A DNA stretch of 64,000 bases from Echinococcus granulosus (taxonomy: Eukaryota; Platyhelminthes; Cestoda; Cyclophyllidea; Taeniidae). Each line of letters opens with the position of its first letter. Positions within the stretch are counted from its first letter, which is position 1. A program made the translations under genes and the position numbers. Location of the stretch: the NCBI RefSeq assembly GCF_000524195.1, contig NW_020170429.1:456409-520408 (forward strand), in the 5' to 3' direction. Below are positions 9,659-23,415 of the stretch, piece after piece. The notes under the pieces were generated by a model. It saw only the letters and a program-made list of their open reading frames with translations, did not search any database and was not told the DNA's origin.

Positions 9659-12600
9659 TCAATGTTTGGTATTGTTCTTTCGATTGTGAGAGCGAAAGAG
9701 GGAGCCATGGCGTCTGAAGGCTGATTTCAAACCACCAAAAATCTTATTCGAACTCTTTGTTCCAGCCTCCCCCGCCACCTCCTCCACCATCGTCGGATGT
9801 ACCGGTGTTGCTGAGAGCGATGAAACACACTGAGTCGAGTAGGGTGAGTAGATTTGACTGGTGGTGGCGTTCTTTCGACGCGAATCAATCAACGTTGGAA
9901 TGGATTTCTTAACCTGTTGGGAAAATAAACCAAAATGGATCATGTGGGTAAATGGAAAGCCGTCCACCCGGTTGATGAAGTGAATGACATTCTGCTGATC
10001 AAGACTGAAATTAAAAGCGAATTACCAATTCGCAATACCTTAATTAATCTTTTAACTCCTCCGTTGGGCGGCATGGACACCTGGCCGTGCCAGCAGTCCC
10101 ATAACCTTTCTATACGTCGATATCACTCATTCCGCGCTAGAGTTATGCCTTCTAGTGTATTTCAGGAAGTCTAGGGGCGCTATATTAGCAGCAGCCAGAA
10201 GAAAACCCGATCTCGAAGGCCAAGCACCCCCATTTCCACCACCAAATGCTAACCATTGACGCACTAGAAGAAGAGCACATGCGGCGAATGGAAGAATCTG
10301 TGACTACCCCTAAGAGAAGAGCTTAAAATGACGTCTACCTTCGACAACCACTCCAGTCCCGTGTTCCGCCGGAATGCTATTAACAAATAAAGTAACACTA
10401 GCAATGACTGTGAAGCATCCGAAGAAGTTCGTTACGGAACTATCCACGCTACCTGTATGAAGAAGTTAATTAATTGAACACTCAATACCTCCTCCACCTC
10501 TACTAACCGAACAGAACCTGGAGAAGGATGGCTGGTCAGCATAGAAGTGAGAACAAAGTGGCAGGGAGAAATGGACGTGATGCCTTATCCCTATAAATCT
10601 ACTTTAAGCTTTTGGTCTTTTGTTCTTACGACTAGCGATAGGCATGCGTGGAGGCCTGTGAATTCTCCTTTCCCTAATACAGTTTTCAAATAGGACGAAA
10701 CGCAGATGCGTCAGTGTTGCCAAGAGGGATAAATGATATAACAGCCAAATAGTTCCTCAATTGTATGCCATTTCAACGGCTGGTGTGGTTGGTTTGCAGG
10801 TGTTTTTCCTAGAGCACTAACTACGAAGTGGGAGGTTGACCAAAAGGAGGGCCAGGGACGACGCCCAAATGAGAGGGGGCTATGTAATACCTTGATCGTT
10901 TATTTAACTCTCGGTTTTTATAACACGGCTCTTAAGGATCCGCAATTGTACTTCTGCTGGGCGACATGACCTTCTGACGGCACTAGTAACCCTCTGGCCC
11001 TTCTGTACGTCGACAATACATATTCTGCCTCAGCATTATGACTTCTTTCGTTTTTAAGAATGGCTCATGCTCTAGTCTATTTTCCGAAAACACTAAGACA
11101 TTATCCAACCAACTATTTTCATTTTATCAGCTCAAAAGAATAGGATTTTGGCAACAGAAGGAACCTGAAATGATGTTGATTGATTGTGAACTCCTCAGGG
11201 AATTATGAAGCTTGCTAGATCATAATTTGGAAGATAGGGGGCTATGTCACTTATTTTATTTTTAATTTAGTGAATTTGAATAACCACTTCACAACGCAGC
11301 AAATATTGCTTTTCATTTAAAAAACGGATCAAGGGAACAACAAGAGTAGACACGTTACCGAGACTCGTTACATTATGCCATGGCTTCCCACCTTATGAAA
11401 ACGAGAATACAGGCTTTTTGAACCGCAGCCTAATCTCCCGTGTAGTTTCCGAAGTGCAAAAAAATTTTCCAGCTTTATTTTAATCTATTCCAAAACTCTC
11501 AAATTAATGGCGACTCCCCAAATCCTCCAGTAATGCATGCTCTCTCTCATTCCCTCGCAATCAGCTCATGTCAAGCAGAGGCGTACCTTAAGTATAATGA
11601 TCATAACCTAATAGACCAAGGTCAGTCACTTACCACAAGTACTCTTAAGTGGGACCAAATACGTAAAGACTCCCGCAGGCAGTCCCCAATACCCAGTAGA
11701 CGGGCTCTTACACCCACAATGTACCTCAGCGGTTACTCATATACGGTGGTCAACAAAGGCGTCTGTTCTGAAGTCTTTGTCCATTTATCATACGGCTGGA
11801 AGCTCGATAGGACCCAGGCCACGAGAACATGGAAACCCAAGTCCATAAAAGTGGGGACTCAGTTTGTAACACAAAGCACTTTGTAAAAAAGGTTAATTTA
11901 AAATAATAGTGTAAAATTTTCTACTTGAAACTTCTCTTCATGATTAGGCGCAGAATACCAATTGGATGACAAAACTAACGACTCTCACTAACAAAAAAAA
12001 TTGTCAAGGCTCACGTATCATGCCATTGTTTATGATTTCGATTTTCAAAAATATTTCACCAAACCTCCTCTGGAATGAGTTGCCGGAAAGTGGCATTTTA
12101 GAGGTTCAGCCCAGCTTAGTTATGAATTGTGGTTTTTAAATCATATTCCAAACTCGGAATAACGCTTTCATGCAATTTTAGTGGCCAATTTTCAAACTTC
12201 TAGTTTCAATTTTAGCGATTTCTGAAATTCTTCCCAAACTTGTCTACTCATTACCAAGACTACATCTTAGTGGCATAAGGTTCTACAAAGACAATTTATC
12301 CAATTAATTCAAAGATGTGAAATAATCCGAGAAACAAACAATTTTATATATATTCCGATTTGTCTAGAAATCCCTTTAAATGCAAGAGATGTTGGTCATT
12401 TCACGAAGACACAGCAGGTATCAATAGCGTTCCAGAACAAGATTTCGGCTATGCGATTTCTTACCCCATATTTCGATCGAATGGTGTTCTCACCCTCGTA
12501 CAGATGTAATGAAGGCGAAACACATGTGGTGGAGGCCATGAACGTGTCCATTAGCTCCACGACCTCCGACTTCGACGCGGAAGCCGTGTGAGGCGGTGGA

Positions 12601-15600
12601 AAGAAACAACCCCCTGAGGGCAACCAAGTTCTACCTGAACGGTAAAATGGTGGAGTGTGAGGGGAGGAGGAGTCAGTTCGAACTGTCGACGTCATCTGCA
12701 AACCAGGCACTCCTAAAGAGTGTGGATAGGATGGATAGTTTTATTGGTTCTACTAGTTTAAATATTAGTAGGCTGGAAAAGAAGGCGTCAATGATAAATT
12801 TCGGGGAAGGAAAGATCTTTCAGTTCTACCACATGCTTATGGTCGAACTATTTCCTGACTCGTATGCTTCTTTGTATTATCTCCAAATGTAACACAGCTA
12901 CTATAACACGTTAGAACCAGCGGTTTTCCTACAATAGAAGGGATATAAAGAGTCTCGGAATGAAAGTATGTTTAAAATGTCGATAGCTTACACTCATTAC
13001 TCAAAGCTAGCTAATAGAGCAAATTCAGTTCCCCAGAGAATCATACCGAGAGCTGGCGTTGGACACTTGCAAGGTTGGCACTCCAATTGAATAGGTTCCT
13101 CATACACCGGTTCATAGGCATTCTCCGGTGGTATTGCCCCTCTTAAACTTCCGCCAGCCAAAGTTACCGGGATGGGAGTAAAGGTGGAAACAGATTCGAT
13201 AATCTTCCCGGGCCAGGTGGGGGGAGTGTCTGAGCAGGAACGGAAAAGGCCGCGCTGTGGCCGGAAATCGATGACGCCACGGTCAGGCGAGGAGGAGGTG
13301 TAGGAGGTGATGAGGGAAGAGAGTGTGAGACTGGCAATCGATCCGGAGGAGGAAGCGAAGGCAGAGGGCGAGGCGGCAGAGGGAGATGAGGCAGGTGTAA
13401 TGGGAGGTGAGGGTGGAAGAGTGGTGGGGGGTGAGTTGGAGAAGGTCAGAGTCGGTGCTTGCGGTCGGTGGGGTCGTTTGAGGCGGACGACTGAATCGAT
13501 TGGCTGATGCTGGATCGAGATAGAGTTCATCTTATAAAAACCACTTAGAGGTAAGATTTACAAGAACTAAGGTGGAAGCAACTTATTAGTACCCATTTCT
13601 GATATATTCGAGCAGCGCTTCATTATGAAACAAATGATTCACATAAAAGCCGATTAACAGTTTCAAAGCAAAAGTGAGTAATGCTAGAGAACTTTATTTT
13701 ACCTTTAATATTCAATCAACTGCATTTTTGTAGTTACTTAAGACGTGGACCACCACTTACAGAGTTGCACCCAAACTACATTTGAGTACAACCTCTAGCT
13801 AGGTGCTGGTTCGAGGTGACCGTTTGGATTTCTTGTCAGTTTTTGATAAAATAAATACATTCCTTGATAACCATTGAGCCTATAGCATAGTGTTAAGCTC
13901 AAAAGAATCTCGGAGCAGCAAATACTCTTATTACTTGACTGTAATACACGTTTGCTTGAATACACTATTTGGGCGAGAGGTGGTCAATGGACACGAACCT
14001 AGTGACGGAACGAACAAACGAGGAAGAAGGGTACTCTGAATAAACAAAACCTTGATCGCTGCACCTCATACACATTATTACCAACAAAGAATGCTTCTAC
14101 TCAGTCAGTCCACTCATTCCAAGGGAATGAAGGCCGAGGTGGAAGGGATAAATGTCAAACCCATTCCACTGGAGAGAGCGTTCATGGACCTCTCACTTTC
14201 AAGAACAATATGTTTTACAAAAGGTGTCTTAAAACCGCAAAATTTAATCTCTGGTTCTATCTTCAATGTCAATGCACACTTTGATTCTACGCGTCTATCC
14301 TCAAAACCTATTCTTGGCCGCCGTAGGGACCGAGATAAACGCCGGACACCGAGTTGGAAGAATGCTGTGCTACCTTAGGAAGAACAGACACAACAGAGAA
14401 TTATTCCATTGCTTCCTAAAGGTGAACGGAGACGATGAGGAGTACGCAAAGAACCTCCAACTTTTAGCGAGATAAGAATCCCGCAGCTCACCTCCACCCA
14501 GGATCGTTGGATGGATAACCGCCCCGTTCAGACATGGAGTTTGGCCGCCCGTTATGGTTGAGAAGCCTCACGGTACGGATGCTGTCTCAGCGAATAAGTG
14601 TCAGGAGTTGCTTACGGTACTGCACTACAACAACTGCAATAGGCGACCAGACCCAAAACCCTCATATCACGGCCCTCCGTGTTATGCTCTAAAATTAGGT
14701 GAGCCTTTCTTTCCCCCATTGCGCTTGCACCCAAACGGCTCCCAGTCAATCTTACAAGCCCAAGGCAAATTGGAAGGATGTTTATGCATTTTCCTCTTGA
14801 ACGCTGGTGAGGCCAGGCAGATATGGCAGAGACGGTCAAAGTTCTCTCTAGAGGATGAGATTTTATTGCACTAAGGTTTTAGGACTCCTAAGCGCTTAAT
14901 GGTCTCAGGCTCATTAGTGCAAACAGTTCTCCAAGAGTTATATAAGCAAATGCGCCATGTGGGTGAAAAGATAATGCAAGGCGCCTCAAATAAAGGGTAC
15001 TGTTGGCCTACTTCCACGCCGGAAGAATTTGATTTCTACCAAGCCTGCAATAATTGCTGCAGATGCAAAGTGGTTCACCTCACAGCAATCGCACCACTCC
15101 CTGCAATATTTCCCTACACAGTTCCTAGGGGAACGAGAAGTTATTGACATCATGGGTTGTCTTCCACCCACCAAGAGAGAAAACCGATATATTCTAATTA
15201 TGGCAGACTACTTTACAAAATTAGCCGAGTCAGAACCCATGAAGACAAAAGACAGTGAAACGGGCACTCCGATTTTCTTCAATCGCTGCATTTGTCAACA
15301 AGAAGTACCTAAAACAGTTCATAGCGATCGAGGTGCTAATTTCGAAAGCTGACTTCTTACTGAACTACGCAAGACCTTCAAAATATCCAAGACATGCACG
15401 ACACCTTAACATCCGTAAAGTGGTGGACAGGTGGAAGGAGCGTATCACACACTGAATACTTTCACTAGGGACCCACAACCAGAAGACTGGGATTTAAACT
15501 TTGGCTAATCCCTCCCTGTACATAGGTCTACGGACCATACATAAACCGACATTTTACTCACATATCGTGAAATGAGAGTACCGATCGGTATTTACTTACC

Positions 15601-18600
15601 AAACACGAAAGTAGCAACCCACAATGTTTCAAAGTGCGTACTGCGATAAAATGAAGGGATAAGACAAACTTTCAACATCGCACAGAAACATTTACAACTG
15701 TCGCATCAAGCAGAAGAAATATTACGGTAAACTCAGTCCGATTAACGCCTACTGGGAAGGGTACCTAATGCAGCCATACAGGCCGATCCCCCCCTCTAGG
15801 GCACACCGCAAGGTTCATCATCCGTATGCAAAGATACATTGCAAATGATGAAAGCCATCTTGTCAGTAAACAACCTCGCCTGTAATACACAAATCCGTAC
15901 TAAACAAATCACCGTTCATCACAGCAAAAAGCGCTCGTATAAAGGTACACTACCTATCGAATCCGATGAAGTTTACATACTAACAAACGAAAGAAGACCA
16001 TCGAAAGTGGCATATAATACAGACACCATCCATAAATGCGGCACCAAAGATGGTGCTCAAAAAGACGAGAGGCTATGTAATGCATGTGTTTGAATACACC
16101 CTTTGGGTGCGAGGCGGTCAGTGAACTCAAATTTCGTGACAGTGGGCGTCATCTGTCCCCGATTAAGACGGCCACTTTGAACGACCATAATCTTGATCAC
16201 CGTAGCCCATTAATAATATTGCTGATAAGCAGTCCACTCTTTCCATGGGAGTGGAGGATAAAATAAATGAAATAAACTTCGAGCCCATTACGTGACATTT
16301 GGAACACGCTACTAGCTATCTAGAAGACATTTTGTGATTAAATGTCTTCCTAAATAAATATGCTAATTTCTTTGATCCAGACAGTGGACAAATTACTTAA
16401 TCAAAAGTGAAATTATGGTAGTTTCGTAAACATGTGTTCACCTAATATCTAAAATGCAACTATTACACCAAATAAACAGAAAATTTTTAGATGAATCTAT
16501 GCGGGAAAAGATTTTTACAGATGATTAACTGCATTTAAAGAGAAATATCTGTAGAACAACTAAATCATAAACCGGGTATTTTTGTTGTAAAAATTCTGAA
16601 GCTGTATGACAATTACTTTCGAGTTCCAAGAAATCTTTCATGGGAAAAAATATTGATAATGAAAAGTTCCAGAGATATCTCTAGCTCTAAACAGCTTACT
16701 CGTGGTGAGAAAATTATAAATAGCACTTTCATTTCACGGCAGCATCGGTAGCAAATTGTTATTTTGCTTAACTGTGTGCCTAATGCTGTGTGTACTTCAT
16801 TCGCCGCAGGTCGCGCTTCTGCTCCGCGGCAAGGCCCTGGGGCCTTGGTAGTAGCCTCCCATCAGGTTCTTCCATCCTACTTTGGTTTATTATGACTTTA
16901 GGGAAGACTCTGGAAGCTGCATAGTTAAGGAAAGAATAGTAGTCCAAATTTTGGTGCTTCAAGGGCTATCGGTCTAAGATTATCACGCAATGTCAGCGGG
17001 AACTCTGCTTTCGTGTCACCAACCAGTTGTCTAGTGCTTAACGGTAACACATAAGCTTGATTTAGGAATGTGAACATTTGGAATCAGAATCGTTTCACCT
17101 AGGATCTGAAAAAGATTTGGATTTTCGCATCGATATCACGACCTAATAGGAAACAATTTACGAAACTTTTTGGAACAAATTTTCCAATGCCTTGTGTACT
17201 TTCATAGAAAAGTGCAATAAGTATACCCATATCTCGTAGGGAGACAATTGCGAACTAAAGCAGGTCTCTCAAATCACCAGCTCACTGTGGACATGTGTGC
17301 CAGGTGAAAAGCACATTCATACCTGGGAAGTGATGGTAATAATGTCGCCCTTTTTATCACAGGAAACAAGGCTCGAGAAGCACCTTCAAGAATGGTAAAT
17401 TCTACTGCTAAATTCAATGTACCGCCTTGGTTTAATTTTTTTCTCGCTTTGGAAAAAGGTCAAATTTATTCAATTTAGGAATCTGAAAACACGTGTGAGA
17501 AATTTTTTCTTTTAACGCAAGAGTCTTTCCACAACAGCGCACTGAAAAAGTGTGAATTTGCATTTGGAGAAATTGAACTGGTTAGCAACACTTTCTGTAT
17601 TTCAGAATCCAGGAAAGAGCACATGAAATATGTTCTCAGTGAGGGAACCCGTGTGAGGGCTGAAGGATGTAAATCTCCCGGTTAAATTGTGCAAGCCAGT
17701 ATTTAAGTGAATTGATGAGGTCGACGGGTTGTCAAAGACAATGGATCCCACATCAAAGGCACTGCCGAAGACGACGCTGATACATTGAAAATATTACTAA
17801 ATCGCTTTTTGATAAGTCTACTGTTGAGAGTAGTTACATTTCGTAATTAACAGGATCGGTAAAGAATTGCTCAGAATTAAGTAGAAATAGAAGGAAAAAG
17901 GCACTGAAAACCAATTTTTTGGAAGGAATACGAATAGCCACATTTAAAAGTGGTTTAGTATTTCGGAATCGGTTAAAGAATGTGATTCATCGGAGCGGGG
18001 TATACTTCGTTGACATCAAAATATGCCAAGTTCGCACCTTCAGAGAAATGAATCAAGTTGATACGATTTACTACGCGTCATAGCTGAGGAAGCCTTAAAA
18101 TCATTGAAAGTGGGATTATTTTAGTGGAGCCAATGAAACTTACATTGGCGGCTTCGTTAAAGAGATCATTGAACTCGGCGTAGTGCTCTGAAAGTTTTTC
18201 ATTCTCTGCAGAACTCCCAAGAAGCGGTGGTTGAGGCGCAGGTAGAAACGGTACCTGAACGGGCGTGGTGGGAGCTATCTCCACCACGGGGAATTGGAAA
18301 CTGGCGTCTACGTAGTCCTCGTCACCGATCCCAGCCAAAGCCGCAGCACAGCAGCTCTCCTGTTTGTGCGTGACCTTAAGATCACGGAGATTCAATAGGG
18401 GAAGGTGAAATTAGCTATGTGTTTCAAATAGAAAAGTTGCTTTTACCAACCCTTGTTTTAATTTAGTTGAGGGATAGATACCTATTTTGATCTCATGCAC
18501 CTTGCATTCAAAACCTAACTCGCGTATATGCAGAAAACTCATTCCAACCAACTTTCAGGTGGGAAATACCGAGTTGTATATAACTGCTTTCCGGTTAAGA

Positions 18601-21600
18601 AGTAACAAAGCGCAATTTGTACCAAAAAAGGTAAAAAATCACTGTAATAATGTCCGTACGATGAAGCGCTTACACCTGAGATAAAGGAATAGTTTTATAG
18701 TTACCTTACTAACGTCGAAGCATGACTCAAATAATGTAGTTGAAAATATACACCGCAACGTCAACCAGAGCATAAATTCCTCATATTTTAGTAGAACAGC
18801 AGTCCAAGTGGTCACCTAAATACAGTGGCCTGGCCAAGTTATAAATTGATTACAAATGACAACAATTAGGTATCTTGGATGATTCAGATACTGACTTCAA
18901 TCTCAAAAATAGCAGTGATATCATGATTTACGAAGTTGAGTAAAATATCACATTTCAGGAAGCAGGTGATGCATTTATAAATAAGATGTTAGTAAACCTT
19001 GCCAAACAGAGTTCGAGTAATCGCAAAGTTTGGCTTAAAAGGAGACCTTTTGATTATTACGCAAAAGAAGTGTCCTATTTTCCGATAAAAACGCACCTCA
19101 GTCTCAAAACGGGGATTCCAAAGTTTTATTCCTTTTCGGTGATAACAATCAATCCTAGAATAACGAATTTCAAGCAGCATCAGAGGAGAGAACCTCTATT
19201 TTAAGAGAGATTCGGCTAGAACAACACTTCCGCTGCCTGTCTGGGAGGGAATTCGGCCGCCACGGCATAAATGTTTCACTTCTTCTTGTAACTTTATGTG
19301 ACCCAAAACTGAGAGGAATATGACCTCCCTCAGACTAGAAACACTCCATATCCACTTTATTGTTACGAACACAATCAATTCGTTTGTGTTGGGATTGGGG
19401 TGCAAGCGTTTGCCGCGATCAGATAGAGAACGCCTATCACACATGTGAGGCTGGACAGACCACTTTGCCAGTGGCATAAAATTCAACAGGGAAAAGTCTA
19501 CTTCTTCTTTCGTCCCAAGCCTTCGCATTTAAAAGTGGAATCTAGCGACTACGCATATTGAGTGTGACAATCTAGGGCTTTCAAATCTGGGATATAAAAG
19601 ATAGGGGAACGGAAAGTAGGAAAACCTCAACTTACTTGCCAAAATGAGTCTTAAGCTATTGTATTAACCGCATTTTGACAATTTAGAAATGCCATAGCAT
19701 TATTTATACGTCGAATTTCAAAAAAGTTACCTAGTTTTAAAGATGGTGTCTACACAATCCGCTTAGGGACTTTCCGTCAAAAAAGTATTCTGGCTAATCT
19801 AAACAAATTATTCTAGTCTTCATGTGTGGCAGTTAATACATCATAAAATCCACTTCCTGGTAAAGTATCAAATTTAAACCTATGAAATTAGTTGCACCCT
19901 GCCTCTCAATTCGTTTAATGCTCTATCATCTACATTTCCTTACTGTCTAAGTAAAATGAGTCCAGTGAAGATTTTCTCCCGCATTCACCATGTATCCATA
20001 ACCCACTTTGGCACACAAAATCTTTGAAAGAATAAGTGTACTCCTATTCACTTCCGCATTTGACAACGTTAGCAAATAAAATTAAACGAAATTTCCCCAA
20101 AATTCACAGTAGTATTGAAGATAATGAAATAAACTGAAACTTTCACTCCTTAATTAATCAATTGGGGCACGACACCGTGAGCGAAAATGAAGAGCAGTAA
20201 GCACTGGAATTGCCTATCTGGGAGCTTACCGCCAAAACAGGTGAATAGCGACGTAGCAGATCGTTCGGTGGACCCTCTAGCACTGAATGTTGACAAGTCG
20301 GGTGATGCTGTTGATGGTGCGGAGGGGCGTCCTGTTGGCAGTGGAGCTGACGACTCCGACATATCTCGCAGTCGTCACCCCGTGAGCACCGACCTTCCAC
20401 GGTGGCTACACTATTAGTGGTCTGTGCGTAATCGGGTGAGTAGCTCAGGAACCACGAACTCATGTCGCCGTTCAGGACCTGACGGTAGAGTTCTGAAAAA
20501 ACCAAAGCGAATGAAGTCTTTAATTGTAGACAGTCTTTTTTGGCGATGGGATTGGATTTCGTACACAGCGTCGAAATGAGATCAAGACGACACGGAGGAA
20601 GGAATGAGAATATTGGCTCAGTGGAGCTATCTTACAAGCTTGGGGCAAACAAGCAGAAGAGGAAAAACGTGGAGCACCGAAGAAAACGTTTTAAGAGGCA
20701 GGGGAAGGCCACACAAGAAGTGATATTTAACTACCTTTCAGGCTACACAGATTTCAGTTACCGTCTCAATATCATAGCATTTAGTTCAGTTCATCTCCGC
20801 ATTTATGACAGAGTTGAACCTAGCCTCGTGCTTCACACAATGCCTTCAAGGAGAACTCGGACGATGTGAGGCAGCTACACCCATACCTGTTTAACTCAAT
20901 ATTTAGTGTCAATTTGGGACTTCCACTCGCCTATCTGCCTCAAAAGTAAAAAAAATCACTGAAGATCGTTTCCCTTAAGAGACTTGGAACTAATTAGTAA
21001 TTACTTAAAGCTTCATTCTACGTCGCCTGACATGGATATTGTTTTGGCTATATTTTTTTTGAAAGGAATGTACAACGAATTTTATTGCAATCTCTTTGAA
21101 AAGTAGGCCACAGATGGGCTTGAAGGAACGCACCTACGTCTTCATAGTTAAGTTACAACAGAAAGTAAGAAAGGGGCTGATTCAGCAGCTTTATAACAGA
21201 CATTTAGACAACCTAAACACATACACCCCGATAACAGAGAAAAGAGCATTAAGGTGATGTAAGGATAATAATAGAAGGTGGCGTATGCATGAGGAAACTC
21301 ATCTATCGAATGCGCAGCATTAAGACTCAAGGCCTGAAACATCTGACACATTTGAAGCATACGTAAACCACGCCAAATAGCAGAAAAAGTTTTTCAAGTT
21401 TTCGGTATAATTTGCAATGATGACCTGATCGAATTTGTAGGGACTCGTTCAATGCATGCGGGTGTTCATGTGTAAGCATTAGTAAAGCATAGATATGCGT
21501 CAGTCTGCCGGTACAGGACCCTTTAGTGTGCTCTCTACCAATTTCATCCAAATGTGAACCCTCGAATCACACAATGTTGGTTAGATCTTGTGATTGTGGG

Positions 21601-23415
21601 TTGAAGTTGTCTGCTGTTTAGCACAATTCAAAAGGTGAAGCTAGCTCCTCGTCCTCCTCCTCCTAACACTTGTTGCAGAGTATTTGGAGAAAATGCAGTA
21701 TGCAGTAGCAGGACGCATCATCCAGAACCAAATGTTTTAGGGAAATTGAGTGATTCCGGCAATGAATCACCAGGTCAAGATGGATCCCAATCAGGAAGTC
21801 TCCCTTGTCTTGATTGTGATGAAGGGCTACCTGGGTTGCTGAATTGACGGAAGAAAATGGGCTTCAAAGCCTCACCTTGTTCGTCCTCCTTTTCACGTAC
21901 ATTATAAAAAAGTCCGGTGCAGCTTGTACTGTTTACTGACTGACCGACCAACTGGTTGACGTATCTGTGGCAAGCAATGAATTTTGCATTGTAATGTTTA
22001 TTAGGCGAGTGAGTATATCACCAAACACTACTCACTCCAAACTTCACCGCTTTTTGTGTATTTCTGTAGGTGTAGTCGTGGACTGAAGACACGATTGTTC
22101 CCAATGTATTGTTCAGTCATAATTGTAGCAGAGATCTACCTACTCGGTGCAACTCGAACGTGCGGAAGAGAAGCTTTTTTTGAAAACCAACTACGGTACC
22201 AAATATTAGTGAATCGGTTAATGGGAAGAAACTCCATCTAGACAATACAATACAATGGAAGACCTGGTGCCTTACAATGCAAAACTTATTCGTGGGAGGA
22301 GTCCTGCTTTGAAATGATGTAGGATGAAGATAATTCCCCATCTCACCTTCTGTGCTTTCCATATGATATTCCTTCAAGCAATGGTTACCACCTCCACTTG
22401 ACATTTGACAACCAACTGCGAAATGTACAGTTTGGAAGTGCAATCAATGTGGTTCGATTTTATGCTTCTGGGGACAAAACAGACATTTCGTGATATGAAG
22501 CTTCAGCGCAGGGGGGGGGGGAAATGGTACAGAAAACAATAGAGAGCACTGTACCAACATACCGACGCATGTCCGTACTTGAACAATCGCATTCACTGGA
22601 CAAGTTTCTACATGTGCCAACAGTTCATACGGAAAACTTCGCGAACCTCTTTTGCTATTTGATATCATGTTTGTTTGGAATGTTTTTTGAAAAGACAAAT
22701 TTCGGAAAAAAGGGAAATGAAAACAAACTAACTTTGATTTCGCACACACAGACACAAGTGAAGATGCATCTATGATTCTCTGATTTACCACAACAAGCTA
22801 CAATTTGAGCTCTCCTCCTTTGGCATTTTAAAAAAAGCCATAAGAATTTTTACTTCAAAAGACTGAGTTCCTCTAGTCAACACCATCTTAACTGAAAGTT
22901 CAGGAAGACGAATCGGTGCAAAGCCAGGCTTTAAAACGCATAATTTCAGGTCACCAAAAGTTTTTACCGAATTCGCGATCACCCTCCGACTGTACATGCA
23001 AAAAAGCCAGCGATGGCTTCAAAACTCTTGCAGAATTGTGAAGGTACTGCGACTCCTCCGCCTCTGTCCCCTCCACCTGTCCCATCTCCTCTTGCAAACA
23101 TTGGGGAAGACATGGACCGGGAATCCTGGGGTGCCAAATGCGACAGGTCTGCTGTGCGGCCAGACCGTTGATGAGTTGGCGTGGGCGCGTAGAATCCGCA
23201 GCCGAAACAGCAACCAACATGAGAACTAGCTGACGGTCGTCGGGGGTGGAGCGACCTTCTCGGTTGGTGAGACTTCCACTGGCCACCGTCAGTAGGGATT
23301 CCAGCTGGGAAGTGAGTTCACCACAGAATTTGGGCCATTGTGCGGTAGGGAAGTGGAGCAGAGCGAAACGAATGATGGCTACCGTGGGTGGTATCTGTGT
23401 AAAGATTTCTAGCGC
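9659..23415 (-). CDS. 3' exon block of the long p190-like gene (or a separate unrecognised gene)
   Basis: Six exons join in phase: 23415-22968, 20492-20230, 18374-18144, 13530-13047, 12613-12465 and 9913-9659 (stop), about 610 residues. The first is helical (ALEIFTQIPPTVAIIRFALL). Later ones carry a His/Gln-rich stretch, a Ser/Pro low-complexity stretch, a tyrosine motif (PPENAYEPVYEEP) and a basic tail (KIFGGLKSAFRRHGSLFRS). No enzymatic domain was recognised. The upstream neighbour exon (ending 30670) closes in phase 0 with a GTGAGT donor, and this block opens in phase 0 after CCCCCACAG, so both blocks may be one transcript. The tyrosine motif and basic stretch recall the linker before the RhoGAP domain of vertebrate p190, but that RhoGAP domain is not seen before the stop. 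The acceptors at 18375 and 12614 are the weakest joins. Further exons in the 7 kb before 23415 are possible. Confidence 0.55.
10032..11085 (+). mobile_element. TRIM-like LTR element copy T2, both LTRs in direct orientation
   Basis: The 5' LTR runs from about 10032 (GCAATACCTTAATTAATC) to about 10225. The 3' LTR runs from 10883 (TGTAATACCTTGATCG) to about 11085. The 3' LTR is preceded by a purine tract, GAGAGGGGGC, as in LTR retrotransposons. The ~650-bp interior has no protein-coding capacity and matches the other copies (TACCTCCTCCACCTCTACT at 10488-10506). It lies inside the last intron of the minus-strand gene, antisense to it. The LTR pair is diverged, so the insertion is not recent. Confidence 0.75.
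13940..16297 (+). mobile_element. Decayed Ty3/Gypsy LTR retrotransposon
   Basis: The LTRs are at about 13940-14168 and 16076-16297. Both begin TGTAAT and share CTTGAATACAC/TTTGAATACACC, then TTTGGG-GCGAGG-GGTCA and a CAGTCCACTC block. The 3' LTR follows GACGAGAGGC, a polypurine tract. Between them lie pieces of pol. A zinc-binding-like segment is near 14920-15070. An integrase core at 15140-15350 reads IDIMGCLPPTKREN, then RYILIMADYFTKLAESEPM, then HSDRGANFES, the Gypsy integrase signature. A C-terminal piece (ITVHHSKKRSYKGTLP) is near 15920-15960. The interior is only 1.9 kb with multiple stops and frame changes, so gag, protease and most of RT are missing. It sits in an intron of the minus-strand gene, antisense. 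Confidence 0.8.
15029..15352 (+). pseudogene. Gypsy integrase core fragment
   Basis: This is the best-preserved coding piece of the element. FLGEREVIDIMGCLPP followed by YILIMADYFTKLAE corresponds to the first catalytic Asp region of the RNase H-fold integrase core. TVHSDRGANFES is the second Asp motif. The frame closes with a stop immediately after, before the region that would hold the catalytic Glu, so it cannot encode a complete core. Flanking pol pieces lie in other frames. Non-functional remnant. Confidence 0.75.
16785..16935 (+). repeat. Solo TRIM LTR fragment T9
   Basis: TCGCGCTTCTGCTCCGCGGCAAGGCC, then TTATTATGACTTTAGGGAAGACTCTGGAAGC, follows the LTR core of the TRIM copies (CTTCTGCTGGGCGACATGGCC, then GCATTATGACTT, then AGGAAAGACTCGG). 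Diverged and partial. It lies in the same intron as the Gypsy element. Confidence 0.55.

Noticed and set aside
22511..22521. G homopolymers here and at 6665-6680 and 23989-23997 as possible G-quadruplex sites
   Set aside because: Single runs without the spaced G-tracts needed for a defined quadruplex; likely simple repeats or sequencing slippage.
9659..23415. Identification of the 3' block as a hyccin (FAM126) homolog
   Set aside because: A loose likeness in one helix did not extend to other conserved hyccin blocks.
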